A stretch of 64,000 bases of DNA from NCBI RefSeq assembly GCF_040183065.1, contig NW_027185526.1, positions 91,947 to 155,946 on the forward strand. Reading direction: 5' to 3'. Origin of the DNA: Periplaneta americana. Taxonomy: Eukaryota; Arthropoda; Insecta; Blattodea; Blattidae. Below the pieces are notes generated by a model. It saw only the letters and a program-made list of their open reading frames with translations, made no database searches and was not told the origin of the DNA. Of this stretch, positions 11,852 through 23,997 are shown in pieces. Numbering within the stretch: position 1 is the first letter of the stretch; each line of letters opens with the position of its first letter. The position numbers were made by a program, and so were the translations under genes.

Positions 11852-11902
11852 AACCTGAAGAGGGCATATGTAAGACCCTAAAACAGGTTGCCCTTTGGGC
11901 AA
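11852..11902 (+). promoter_or_regulatory. Element A 3' RNA double hairpin (unit 1)
   Basis: AACCTG...CAGGTT encloses GAAGAGGG...CCCTAAA (11852-11889). It is followed by TTGCCCTTTGGGCAA (11888-11902). The same two-hairpin order ends elements B, C and D. Confidence 0.75.
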
Positions 11903-11924
11903 ACAACTTTGAGCTTGAGCTTGA

Positions 11925-12275
<351 letters not shown>

Positions 12276-12315
12276 ACTGCCTACACACGTCTGCTGCCGA
12301 ATCCGTCGGCAAAAC

Positions 12316-12331
12316 GGCCCTTTTCAGGGCC
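12316..12331 (+). promoter_or_regulatory. Histone 3' stem-loop, H4 unit 1
   Basis: GGCCCTTTTCAGGGCC on the plus strand, followed by an A-rich stretch and AAAAAGGGC that may be the downstream U7 element. Confidence 0.95.
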
Positions 12332-13522
12332 ATAAAATCCGTCTAAAAAGGGCAGTAGTTGTCGAGATTAATTTAATTCACCTTTACTGTGTGACCACTA
12401 GCTCAACAGGCCAGTGCGGAAAACAGAACTTATTTCGTAGGGGCACTTCAGTATCAGCAAAAGACGTTGTAAGAAATGCCTCTCCGTTTTTCAAATGGGT
12501 CTGACCCCAACGCTTGGTATATCAAGTGGAAAGACCGGATTCCTCTGTGAAGCCTTGCTCCTCGGATTATGTTACCTGTTACTGTAAACTTCTGTAAGTC
12601 AATAATCACTGTCCGAAGAATTGGTGGGTAATATGACAACGCAGGTAGGCAATGCTCACCAGACCGTAACAAGGAACCGAGGGGATTGACACATACTGAA
12701 CATCACATCACCACGTTTTTGCAATGCCAACTTTTAGGTCATAGGAATCCAGTGTGGTAAACACTGGGGAGAAGAGGTACACATCGCATGTCAGAACACA
12801 GGACTTCGTCCTGTCAGACAACTTCCACGTATAGCTTGCGTCATTTCGGTTCGAACGAAACGACAGAGAGAGGGGAAATTCGAACGCAAATTGTCAAAGC
12901 CTTCGATTCCTACGAGAAGGTCATGTCATCATCTCAGTATTGGGGTTCCTGCGCGTGCGGCCAATATGTGCACCAACAAACAAACGCATTAGGAACTCTA
13001 TTATAACGCCGTAAGTTGTTCACCAGTTATCGATTTCTTATTCAAAATTAGTTTCATTCGTAGTATGTAGTAAAGTAAACTAGTATATTCAAACGTATAT
13101 GTCTAAAACCACGATGGGCACCAAAGAAGGGGACTTGTGATTATTTTCACGATAATCTCCATTACTCTAATATGATAGAAATATATTACATAAATTTCGA
13201 AGCCAACTATGTACCTTGGCATCATCATCTAATTTAATTCGTATTGTGTTAAATTATATAATAATAATGAAACCTTTCTATATGCATCAGTATAATGTGT
13301 TATCACACAATAGCCTAGTAAATGTACAACGGTTTCAAGTACTTCAGTGCGAACCTGGGACAACGACATCGTTCAGAGCACAAAATTACAGAATGATGAT
13401 ATTAAATCAGCCCACCGGTATAGAGAGAGAGAGAAAGTTGACACGCGTAATGAAATTACATTACGAAGCCGTGAGAGAGGATTAACAATACTGGCTATTT
13501 CTGACTTTTGTGAGGTTAGTGG
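12332..13522. other. H4-H2A spacer, unit 1
   Basis: About 1.2 kb between the convergent H4 and H2A 3' ends. No gene is recognised. A small perfect hairpin ACAGGAC-TTC-GTCCTGT lies at 12798-12814. The open frames here lack domains and reappear in each unit unchanged, like the non-coding DNA around them. Confidence 0.8.
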
Positions 13523-13538
13523 GGCCCTTAAAAGGGCC
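13523..13538 (-). promoter_or_regulatory. Histone 3' stem-loop, H2A unit 1
   Basis: On the minus strand GGCCCTTTTAAGGGCC, 18 bp after the H2A stop. H2A and H2B share the TTTTAA loop-stem junction, whereas H3 and H4 share TTTTCA. Confidence 0.95.
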
Positions 13539-13556
13539 GTTTTACGGAGAAGGGGC

Positions 13557-14153
<597 letters not shown>

Positions 14154-14154
14154 A

Positions 14155-15150
14155 CTCGACCAAGGCTACAAAGTCAAAAACGTAGCAAGGATCATTTCGG
14201 CACAGACCAGAACCGAAACCCAGTTAGTGAGAGCTTTCCTCGAAGACGTGGAAACTTCAGACGCCATGTTGAGAGGCGTGCTACTATGCGGAAAGTTCTA
14301 CAGAGTCGAACCTTCGAAAGAATTCGTAAGACTACGCCCATGCTTACAATGCGCGCAATACGGACATGATAACAGTACCTGCAACAACATCCCTAAATGC
14401 CACAAATGTGGACAGAATCCTAATATCTGCAAGACAAAGCATACGACCAACGAGAAATACTGTGCCACTTGCGACAGCAAAGACCACTATACGGGACAAA
14501 TAATATGCACCAAATACCCACGTAACCCGCAATCCCTACAACCTCTCGAAAACAAACCCCGCCATGTGGCAATCCTAGCCTCATCCCCCACCCCGCCCAT
14601 CAAACCCTCACAAGCCTTCCCCGCTCTTATACCAACACCTTCACAAAGCCCCAACAACACAACATTCGCCTCAATCACAAGAGAGGGTACACCAAACATC
14701 ACTACCAGCTCACCAGTGAAAACCTTAGCCATCCCAGAACCTCATCCCACTCCCACCCCAGAAGCACGCAAAGCCACGACATCCAAGAAAACAGACGACA
14801 GTATACCGGTCGACCTAGAGACAGTCAAGACAATAACCAAAAACCTAGAAAAATACATAGACGACAAGATCTCAGCCCTAGAAGACAAACTCATGACTTT
14901 CATAGTAGCACTCCTGGCGTCTGATGAAACTCCTGTCAAGAGGAAGGCTACACTCAAAACGGCTAATACTACAGCCAAAAAGATCCTCAAAAAACGTGTA
15001 CTGCACAACTTCATCGATAAAAAACTGAGAGTGACCATAGAACCCATGAACTTCCCTCCCCAACATAAGACCCGCACGAATGATAACGCTTGTCGAGCTA
15101 ATGACCGAAGCAACACCGATGTACGCCCGAGCTCCTCCACCACCACGTAA
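14155..15150 (+). pseudogene. Element B ORF1, C-terminal part (5'-truncated gag)
   Basis: 331 residues remain, starting inside the PRE_C2HC-like region. They include three zinc knuckles in the same spacing as element A, beginning CLQCAQYGHD, then a Pro/Thr/Ser-rich linker and the conserved helical C-terminus (YIDDKISALEDKL compared with YIDQQINRLRDEI in A). The frame is open but lacks its own start codon. The stop TAA overlaps the ORF2 ATG, a UAAUG arrangement known to couple ORF2 translation to ORF1 termination in the silkworm LINE SART1. Confidence 0.88.
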
Positions 15151-17951
15151 TGGGCCACCACGCACGACAGAGACATGACCTGACTATTATACACAGCAAC
15201 ATACGTAACCTTTACGGTAATCGCACCGAACTGGAGCACTTAATTTTGGAACGCGACCCGGACATAGTTAGCCTAAATGAAACCCATCTAGGTGTGAATG
15301 ATAAATTTACAATGCGTGGATATCGTTTTATCCGTAAAGACAGAAATCGCCGAGGAGGGGGAGTTGCTTTACTCTGTCGCGACACACTTCCTATAACTGA
15401 CGTCACGAACCCTCCACAATTCAACAACTTTGAACATGTCACTATCAAACTCGCCATACACAATTACCCCATATTCATCACCACACTCTACGTCCCACCA
15501 AACGCGCCATTCCCCACGCCACTCATCAACCATCTCAACACAAATCATAAATCCATAATACTCAGCGACCTGAATGCATCCAACATTGCACTTGGAGACA
15601 GAAGGACAAACGCAGCAGGGCGACAACTAGAACTTATTCTTCACCGCACCGACTTCAAACTAATACCTACAGCCCCAACTAGATATCCACAAACAGTCAA
15701 CGATATCCACGCCACAACCCCAGACAGAATACTGACAACACCACCAATATTTAATAGAGTGCTCCAGGCCGAAATTCTTCCCCCACTGAACAGCGACCAT
15801 TGCCCAATCGAACTAAAAATCACCACCCCCATTTGGAGCCCAACAGCCCCAATTACCCCTAGAAAAAGTTATAAATATCATCAATCGGATTGGGATACAT
15901 TTACAGAATACTTTGACTTGAACCTCCCCCCTCCCTCAGAAATCAAATCGTTAGAAGACCTTGAAAATGCGGACGAAATACTGCTAAAAGTTACGTGTGA
16001 CGCTAGAGACAAAGCGGTGCCGCGCACGAGAAATGACGGAACAATAAGAAGACGATTACCCCCGTATATCATCGACATTATCAAGACCAAGCGGCGAGCA
16101 CACAGACTGTATATGAGAGACCACAGTGATGATAACAGAAGACTCTACCGAAAACTCCAACAGGACGTTCGGAATGCAATACAACACTACGAACAGACAA
16201 AATGGAGAAACATTATCAACCAGCTAAACTCTAATCACAAAGACAACCCTGGTAGGTTTTGGAAACTGATAAACAAGTTAAAGGGCAACACCTTCCCACA
16301 ATATCCTCTCATAAACCAACATGAAGTCATATTCAACACAGAAGACAAACTGGAACACTTCCACCGCATCCTATCCCGAATACACACCGTCCCACACCAT
16401 CCAGATTACAATGAACCACACTACAATGCAATCACCGCACAAATCGAGAACAACCCAGACATATTTAATCCCTTGCGCATACCTTACGAACCACAACCAT
16501 TGGATCACCCCATCATAGCGCCCATAACGACACAAGAAATAGAACATGCCATTCACAAAACACGAAACACCGCAGCCGGCCCCGACAGCATTCACAATAT
16601 ACTCTTCAAAAATTATCCTCCCACAGCCTTAAACTACCTCGCTAACTTGTTTACAGCAAGTCTGTATATTGGCGCACTACCAGCCCGATGGAAGCTCGCA
16701 CATATACTTATGTTTCCAAAACCTAACAAAGACGCCACTGACGCAAACAACTATCGACCAATCAGCCTGACCCAGACCATCTGCAAACTAATGGAAAGAA
16801 TCATAAACAATAGACTACACCATTTCATTGAGGACAATGACATCATCCCAGACACACAAGCCGGATTCAGAAAAGGCATAGAAATCCCAGACCAAATCCT
16901 CAAAATCTTGACACCAATTGAATCCGGCTTTGAGAGACACATGACATCAACAGTGGTGACAATCGACACAACCAGAGCATTTGACTCCATTTGGCATGAC
17001 GGACTACGATATAAGCTACACAACATCGGCCTTCCCCCACCCCTAACCCGCTGGCTATCAGATTTTATTCGTAACAGAACCGCCCACATAAAAATTAACA
17101 GCTCCCTATCCCAACCATTCCAAATTGAAGGCGGAGTCCCACAGGGCACAGTACTCTCCCCAATCCTTTTCAATATATATGTTTCTGACATCCCCATCCC
17201 ACCCCGCGAAGGCGTACATATCGGACAATTTGCTGACGACATTATTATCACAGCCACAGCCCACGACATCAGATACACAAACAGCCATGTCAACGAAACA
17301 CTACGGAACCTAAACGTCTGGCTAGACATGTGGCGCATGAGAATCAATCCTGCAAAGTCACAAACAATGATTCTAAAAAAGAGACGCTACCCCAAAAAAC
17401 TCATGAGAGATCGTTATGCCATCCGCTGCAAAAACTCCATAATCCCATACACCAACCACATCACATACCTCGGCATCACCATATCAAACAAACTGAAACT
17501 ACACCGTCACGTCATCAACATCAAATCACGCATCACAAACGCCATCAAACTCCTCTACAACGTCGCAGGCAACCAAGCAAAGCCAGGGTGCCGGCCACAT
17601 ACAACAGCTCTAATTTACAAATCAATTATCCGACCGTCACTTTTACACGCGTCCCAGCTGTTCTCCAGAGTATCTAACTCTCAACTTTCTCAATTAGAAT
17701 CACTGGAACGTAGACTTCTACGCAAAACATTTCAACTGCCACGAAACACACAAAATAGAACAGTATACACCATCTCTAACATCAAACCCATCACCCTATA
17801 TATACAACACAAAAACATAAAATACACACATAAAGCTATTAATAAAAATTTCACCTCTGTACTCTTCCAAACAATACCACCCGGTCAGCCCCACCTCACA
17901 GTCTCCCGTCTGATGAATGACCACCAAGAATACTTAGCAAGGCAGCACTAG
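15150..17951 (+). CDS. Element B ORF2, APE endonuclease and reverse transcriptase
   Basis: 933 residues, uninterrupted. About residues 10-235 form an APE-type endonuclease with Asn17, Glu44 (LNETHL), Asp140 and Asn142 (SDLNAS), and Ser215-Asp216-His217 (NSDH). A linker follows, then the reverse transcriptase with AGPDSIHN, NYRPISL, QAGFRKG, Asp606 (TIDTTRAFDS), GVPQGTVLSP and the catalytic FADD at 694-697. The last 200 or so residues resemble the Jockey C-terminal domain. No RNase H is visible. FADD, the short C-terminal part and the type of ORF1 point to the Jockey group rather than R1. The protein should nick DNA and copy element RNA by target-primed reverse transcription. Confidence 0.95.
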   Translation: MGHHARQRHDLTIIHSNIRNLYGNRTELEHLILERDPDIVSLNETHLGVNDKFTMRGYRFIRKDRNRRGGGVALLCRDTLPITDVTNPPQFNNFEHVTIKLAIHNYPIFITTLYVPPNAPFPTPLINHLNTNHKSIILSDLNASNIALGDRRTNAAGRQLELILHRTDFKLIPTAPTRYPQTVNDIHATTPDRILTTPPIFNRVLQAEILPPLNSDHCPIELKITTPIWSPTAPITPRKSYKYHQSDWDTFTEYFDLNLPPPSEIKSLEDLENADEILLKVTCDARDKAVPRTRNDGTIRRRLPPYIIDIIKTKRRAHRLYMRDHSDDNRRLYRKLQQDVRNAIQHYEQTKWRNIINQLNSNHKDNPGRFWKLINKLKGNTFPQYPLINQHEVIFNTEDKLEHFHRILSRIHTVPHHPDYNEPHYNAITAQIENNPDIFNPLRIPYEPQPLDHPIIAPITTQEIEHAIHKTRNTAAGPDSIHNILFKNYPPTALNYLANLFTASLYIGALPARWKLAHILMFPKPNKDATDANNYRPISLTQTICKLMERIINNRLHHFIEDNDIIPDTQAGFRKGIEIPDQILKILTPIESGFERHMTSTVVTIDTTRAFDSIWHDGLRYKLHNIGLPPPLTRWLSDFIRNRTAHIKINSSLSQPFQIEGGVPQGTVLSPILFNIYVSDIPIPPREGVHIGQFADDIIITATAHDIRYTNSHVNETLRNLNVWLDMWRMRINPAKSQTMILKKRRYPKKLMRDRYAIRCKNSIIPYTNHITYLGITISNKLKLHRHVINIKSRITNAIKLLYNVAGNQAKPGCRPHTTALIYKSIIRPSLLHASQLFSRVSNSQLSQLESLERRLLRKTFQLPRNTQNRTVYTISNIKPITLYIQHKNIKYTHKAINKNFTSVLFQTIPPGQPHLTVSRLMNDHQEYLARQH

Positions 17952-18027
17952 ACAACCACACACCAAACAACCTCTCCCCCGTGCTTTCTTCTTCAAGCAA
18001 AACTATCTATAACACAACAAAATCTAA

Positions 18028-18088
18028 GACCTGAAAAGGGTTATACAAAATCCCTAAAGCAGGTCCACGGCACAGATGTTCTGTGTCC
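18028..18088 (+). promoter_or_regulatory. Element B 3' RNA double hairpin
   Basis: GACCTG...CAGGTC encloses GAAAAGGG...CCCTAAA (18028-18065). A second hairpin, GGCACAG...CTGTGTCC, lies at 18069-18088. A (TCG)n tail leads to the target. Confidence 0.75.
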
Positions 18089-18103
18089 AAATGTCGTCGT
18101 CGT

Positions 18104-18115
18104 CGGGCTCATCAT
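18104..18115 (+). repeat. Target-site duplication, 3' copy, element B
   Basis: Second CGGGCTCATCAT, followed by the normal H2B leader and ATG at 18128. Confidence 0.9.
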
Positions 18116-18127
18116 CAGACGAGCACC

Positions 18128-18499
18128 ATGCCCCCCAAAGCTTCCGGAAAGGCTGCCAAGAAGGCCGGCAAGGCCCAGAAGAATATTTCGAAGGGCGATA
18201 AGAAGAAGAAGCGCAAGAGGAAGGAGAGCTACGCCATTTACATCTACAAGGTTCTGAAACAAGTTCACCCAGACACGGGAATCAGTTCAAAGGCTATGAG
18301 CATCATGAACAGCTTCGTTAACGACATCTTCGAGCGCATCGCCGCGGAAGCTTCGCGGCTCGCGCATTACAACAAGCGGTCGACCATCACCAGTCGGGAG
18401 ATCCAGACAGCCGTCCGTCTCCTGCTACCCGGTGAGCTGGCCAAGCACGCCGTCAGTGAAGGGACCAAGGCCGTCACAAAATACACTAGTTCCAAGTAA
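18128..18499 (+). CDS. H2B: Histone H2B, unit 1 (promoter displaced)
   Basis: 123 residues from [12 protein letters not shown]: lysine-rich tail with [11 protein letters not shown], histone fold, and end in AVTKYTSSK. An open frame extends 15 codons upstream into element B, but MPPKAS is the start used in all units. The coding region and stem-loop are intact. Its TATA-like box is separated by the 3.95-kb element B, so normal S-phase transcription is probably lost. Confidence 0.99.
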   Translation: MPPKASGKAAKKAGKAQKNISKGDKKKKRKRKESYAIYIYKVLKQVHPDTGISSKAMSIMNSFVNDIFERIAAEASRLAHYNKRSTITSREIQTAVRLLLPGELAKHAVSEGTKAVTKYTSSK

Positions 18500-18529
18500 G
18501 CGGGAGTGCTTGCTAGGGAATCAGCAACC

Positions 18530-18545
18530 GGCCCTTTTAAGGGCC
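18530..18545 (+). promoter_or_regulatory. Histone 3' stem-loop, H2B unit 1
   Basis: GGCCCTTTTAAGGGCC, 31 bp after the stop codon. Confidence 0.95.
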
Positions 18546-19369
18546 ACAAGTTATTCATAACAGAGTAGATGAATGAAGAACAACAGCGTTTCCCACCGAG
18601 TGAAAATTTAAATAATCACCCCGATAACACTTCTAGGATAGATAATACATTATAGGCAGTCCATGGGAGACTTGGATCCACGAGGCAAATTCGTTTCCTT
18701 AATAGTTTCGTACGACTTATATGAGAGCGCGGTGTCATTCCTACTCACTTGGCAGCATTAATTGTTGAGGGAAAACAACTTAGAAGGTAACTTGTCGACC
18801 GCGGTCATAATCCTTCCGCAGGCCACTACTGAGAATCTGTGGACATACGGGTAATCTATCTTTATTGAAACTCGGGTTCATAACATACGACTGATACTTT
18901 ATATATCTGTCACGTAATCCATCAAGAGACAAATGTCCCCCCCCCCCTAGTCAGTAGCGAGCTTCAGTCCATTCGTAGTAGCCGCCGGTGCAAGAAGTGA
19001 ATTGAAGTTTGTGTGAAGTTCCGTAGTATGGCATGAAAATGATGTCGAAAATCCGACTACAGTTCCACAACCATGTGGTTGAAAGGAGGCTCCGCTGTTG
19101 AACAACAATCCACCTGTGGCTTAACTTAGAATGCCGACTAGCTGTTTTATTAATCCCGTGTCAATCCAGCAGTGTGTGACGTTGAAACGTAACCAAACTG
19201 CCGTTGATAGATAGATTTATCATCTATCCCAATGACATCCAACGAGCTTGGTAATTTAGGTACAGAGTCTAAGCAGGCAGTTTACGTGTGTGTGTGAGCG
19301 AGTGCAGGTTTTATCGAGTGCACCCCAATCCCATCGTCCTCAAGTGCCTACAGATTACGCAGTTTCATC
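18546..19369. other. H2B-5S spacer, unit 1
   Basis: About 0.8 kb without a gene. It contains a C9 tract near 18938, an inverted repeat GATAGAT...ATCTATC near 19207-19230 and a short GT run before the next 5S. No Pol III upstream element is obvious. Confidence 0.8.
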
Positions 19370-19489
19370 GGCAACGGCCATACCATGTTGAAAATACCGG
19401 TTCTCGTCCGATCACCGAAGTCAAGCAACATTGGGCGTGGTCAGTACTTGGATGGGTGACCGCTTGGGAACACCACGTGCCGTTGGCGA
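19370..19489 (+). rRNA. 5S ribosomal RNA, unit 2
   Basis: Identical to the unit 1 copy by eye, including the 11-T terminator at 19490-19500. Confidence 0.96.
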
Positions 19490-20424
19490 TTTTTTTTTTT
19501 ACGTCACTATTTCCAGCGTGTTCTAATAAGACTTATGGGATATTATGTTCCCTTCCCTATTCCAGCTATAGCTTGGATGATGACGCCGCTGCATAATTGT
19601 AGAGTAATTGATAATTCTTAAGTACTTGCAGCTCCGTATTGAAACTTATGACTGGTAGCATATTCATATGAGACGGTTCACTTCTCTGCGTTTTCTCGAA
19701 GAAGGGAATATGTATTCAGGGGATTGTGAACGTACCTCGCGCTCTCCCTAGAAGTTAGAGACATTTTAGGTAAAGAATGTAATATACTGTACATATATGG
19801 CTAATTAAAATCCCATTAGTTACTACATTTCAGTGGGTAGTACAAATTCCATAATGAAAATATCTCTGTCCTAGTAGTTGTATCCTTTAAAGAAGCTCGT
19901 TGTTTTCCCATGATGAAGGGCAGAACTTGGTCGGTAGAAATTTAAACAGACTGCATTATCAGACCAGGCGTTATTTCAATATCAGCGTTTAGTTTAGGAA
20001 ATATAGCAATAGCGGAGTTGGGAGAAGTAGTTATAGCATGTACAGTAAGTATAAACAGTTCGCTGTACTGTACAGTGAATATAAATATTTGAATGTACGA
20101 TGGCAAAACATCAGACATACAGTACGTAGCTCACATATCTTTAAAAATAAATAAATAAATAAATAAATAAAAATAAAGAAGACATTCTGAGGAGTGAGTG
20201 GAAAGTGCATATTATAATGAATATTTTTAACTCTCAGTTGACATTGAGAGAGAAAGCCATGCATCGGGGAACCGGTGACTGTTTTTGCGTTACCTTCTGC
20301 TATTGGCGTTGTTGGTTAGTAACGAATGAAAGGGGTAGGACGCGGAATCAAATGTCAAAAAACGATAGGGAAATAATAGTAACTGGTTGTATTTCGATCG
20401 AGCTCGGCGTGCTGATTCACCAGT

Positions 20425-21856
20425 GGGGTGTTTCACAAAGTTTACAATCTTTGGAAATTGTGAACTCTGTTTGTAAACTTCTGTTTCACAATCTTTGTTT
20501 GTAAAGGTGGACTGTACAAAGGAAATCAAATCTTTACGAATGAAATTTTGCGCTCTTTACAAGTGATATGTTTGTTTCACAACGAAGGAGTAATTTTACA
20601 AACGTGTAAACTAAACTTTACTAGTGAAGTTAGCACATTTTCTACAGTAGCCCTGTTGAAATAGCTTCTAATTGTGAATGAAAAAAATAAACACATATGT
20701 ATAAAATCAATTTTATAGTAACAGGGTACCATTAAGAATTACACTGAAGCAGTTGTGATGTTATTGAGTAGTTCTAGCGACTCAGACGAAGATTTTGCAT
20801 TTAGGCCTAACGTAGAATTTTCCGGCCACGTTCGTATCATTGTACGAATATTAATGAAAGGTTTCGAATGAATCCCGCGCTATACTTCAGAATACCGCGT
20901 TAGTTCTTATATACGAGGAACGTATTTAATAAATACTCGCACTTAAAGAAGAAAAACTTTGCACCGAAAACCAATCACTTAATAATGCAATGTCGGCATT
21001 ACTTACGCAGTATTCTGAAGTCGTTCCGAATCCCATTTCGCTGTAATCTCTCCTACAAGATATGGGACATCACATGCAACATCTGAAAGGGAAAAGTGGT
21101 GCCCTAACCTCAAAGCGAGAACTGCATTGGTTGCATAGTAGCTCTCAGTTCCCTGCGTTAGCAGATAAGAACGGAATTTATAAGATTACAGTGTGCAAAA
21201 GTTCACACATGGTAGTTGATGTTGTTACAAGATTGAAAAAACTCGAGGCGGGTTATTGATCACCGAATGTGCTTACTCGGGCAAAGGATTTTTATGCTCC
21301 TCCTGCTGGGTTCCCTAATGTTGGCGAGGTTATGGATGAAACAATAAAATATACTGATGGACCAGCAGAGAGCGAAGTTGATTTTAATGGATGGACATGT
21401 TAGCTGCTCTATCAACTGCATATAACTACGTGGGTCAAATCCATTATTTATCAATTATTTGAATGAATTTCGCGCTAACTTTCGTCAGTTAAGTCGTAGG
21501 CTAATTAATGCATTGGTATGCTCGACCAATTGCATGCCGCGAAACTCCGTTGTCGCCGATGTAGCAAAATCTAAATAAAATATATATAAAAAAATATAAA
21601 CATGTCCATCGATAGTTCTAAAATTACAGCTACTTTACCTCTGATCCTTAGTGATTTTTGTAAACTGTCGTTGGCGATTTTGTTCAACCAATTATGCGTA
21701 TTTGTAAGTTTGTTTCGCCGATTTTGTAAAGTTCGTTAAAACATACAAGTGAATAAGATTGCATTGTGAAACACAGTTAACAAGCATATGTAATATTTCC
21801 GTTGTTAATTGTATATTGTTAATTTGTAATTTGTTAGCGTTGTGAAACATGCCCCC
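20425..21856. mobile_element. Putative degenerate TIR DNA transposon, unit 2
   Basis: Collinear copy of 1109-2540, inherited by unit duplication rather than by a new insertion. Confidence 0.45.
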
Positions 21857-22020
21857 ATTTACCTTTAGAGGTAATATCTACATTAATATTTAGTTAAAAT
21901 TTAAAGAAATTTTAAACGAATGGAAGCTGCATTTTAATTCACCCCAAATTACTATGTTCCCTTTCAGATTATCAGCTGTTGTTGTTGTTGTTGTTGTATT
22001 GTAAGTTCTCACTTATTGTT

Positions 22021-23152
22021 AGCTAGCCGTACCCGTTCGCTCCGCTCCACCTGTTAGAAATAAATATAAAGTAATTACATAATTAAAATAGGACGTCTGA
22101 TCCAGGGAACAACTTTTACAACAGCGCAAGATAATCTGCTTCGCATATTACCCAATTTTTTTTTAGCACTGCATTTATTGCATATATATTTTATGTATTT
22201 TAACACGATTCAATTGAGCATAGTTAAAATATGAATTATTAAAATAATGGATTGCCAAGCTAAAGTACTATTACTGCATACTAAATCAATACACTCTCGT
22301 TGTTCGTTAATTCTCTGAGATTAAAATGCGTGTACATAAATATTATTTTAAGAAATACAGAAAACGAATGTACAAAATAGCCTATCAAATTTTCTGTGCA
22401 TAAGAAGCTATTTTAATCTTACCTGTCCTCGATTTACTCAGACGTTACTGTAATAACATTATAGCATTATGTCCATCTAGAGAAACTACAGTTTCCAATG
22501 GTGAAATAATAACTAATTATACAAATCAGTTAATTTACGAGCTTGTGATATTACTTCATACAAACACAGAAACATTCCCTGTAGGCTATGTTTAATAGCT
22601 TTCGATTGTTTGTTGATGTCCAAGGCCCCTGTTTCGATTGTTGTTGTCCAAGGCCCCTTATAGACGAAGTCATTTGTTCTTAATTCATTGCACCGTCTTA
22701 GATAGCGTTATTTTAATTTTAAAACTCATTTATCTCATTAAATATCAGTCCTATCAAAATGTTGTAAAAAAATAAAACTTAACGGAAATCATTTTTAAAG
22801 GAACATCTGTTATGTAACATTTTTTCTCAAATATCAATAATAAGCGAGATATTTCGATTTATTTAATTCAGGCCCCCTTATAACTCCCCTTTTAAATAAT
22901 GTATTTCGAATGCCATATAGCCTAAAATCTAAGTTACAACAAACTTAATTTATATTCCAGTTTTCATATAAATCGGTTCAGCCATTATCGCGTGAAAAGG
23001 TAACAAACATACAGACAGACATACAAACAAAAATTTCAAAAATGCGATTTTCGGTTTCAGGGTGGTTAATTATATATGTTAGGACCAATTACTTTTGGAA
23101 AATCGAAACTTACCAGAAAAATTTCGGCTACAGATTTATTATTAGTATAGAT
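22021..23152. repeat. Insect-type interspersed repeat, unit 2
   Basis: Collinear copy of 2705-3836. Confidence 0.45.
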
Positions 23153-23961
23153 AGTACGAGATACGACCGCAATTTTGTACGACTAGTGTAATGAAGGAAT
23201 GCAAAAAATTATTTTGGAACTTTGCAATGTTAGTCTATCATTAAAATAAAATTAAATCTTAATTCGTCCCTTTTGCAGGAGTCTTCTTCATCCAGTATGT
23301 TGTTGGCTGATATGGAGGAGGAGGGGGGGGGGACATGCTCTAAAGGGATTAAATTTGCTTAGCAAATCGATATGGTGACTAACGCTTGCAATGCGTCATA
23401 GCTATAATTGTACTGCGCGGTAATTTCAGAGTAATAAGAGTTCAGTTCAGGGATCTGCTAATTTCTTCATATTGTGTTCGGCAATGGAATAGTACCGCAG
23501 TAGCATTAAGAGGTTTTTATAATTTGAACTGATATGTGCAGGTATATTGACCCCCCCCCCCTCCCACCGCTGGCCGACGCGGACTGCAATGACAACAGTA
23601 AGCCACACGTCATACGTAAGCCTTTCTTCTTCTTCATCTTTGCTCGCCTGGCAAATACAGTCTTGGATTTCACATATTCAATTTTTCACAGTCCCAACTC
23701 CCTTGCATGGACGTGTTTTCACGTACCTTTAAAGTTTCTCCTCTCATTCATTCAGTCTATTCGCAAGCCTGAGGGTTTTCCGTGGTTTTCCCTAAGGAGC
23801 TAAGACAAATGTAGGGATGAGCCCAGAAAGAAAAGGGCATTCACTTCCTTAGACCCTGGTAACTGCTCTTTTTAGAGGAAGGAGGAGGAGAAAGAAACCC
23901 CCCCACCCCCACCGACGTGGACTGCAATGACAACAGTAAGCAACACGTTATATGTAAAGCC

Positions 23962-23992
<31 letters not shown>

Positions 23993-23997
<5 letters not shown>

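Larger units (their letters stand above)
9515..11924 (+). mobile_element. Element A, gag-only Jockey-like LINE in H4 promoter (unit 1)
   Basis: A 2,410-bp insertion relative to unit 3, flanked by a 13-bp duplication. It consists of a 5' leader of about 103 bp, an intact ORF1 (9618-11657) and a 267-bp 3' UTR. There is no ORF2, so it encodes neither endonuclease nor reverse transcriptase. The 3' end has two hairpins (11852-11889 and 11888-11902) and a tail of GAGCTT-type repeats. It is oriented like H4. A gag-only element must use another element's ORF2, as the telomeric HeT-A does in Drosophila. Confidence 0.93.
14154..18103 (+). mobile_element. Element B, Jockey-like LINE in H2B promoter (unit 1)
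   Basis: A 3,950-bp insertion with a clean 12-bp target duplication, oriented like H2B. It is 5'-truncated within ORF1, but ORF2 is complete and open. ORF1 and ORF2 overlap as TAATG at 15148-15152. A 152-bp 3' UTR ends in two hairpins and a (TCG)n tail. Its ORF1 is related to but clearly diverged from that of element A, so it is another family. Confidence 0.95.

Noticed and set aside
12849-12866. GGTTCGAAC, similar to a tRNA B box
   Set aside because: No A box, acceptor stem or cloverleaf can be drawn around it.
12454-13485. Small open frames in the H4-H2A spacer conserved in all units
   Set aside because: Conservation reflects homogenised repeats, as non-coding spacer is equally conserved; no domains or start context.
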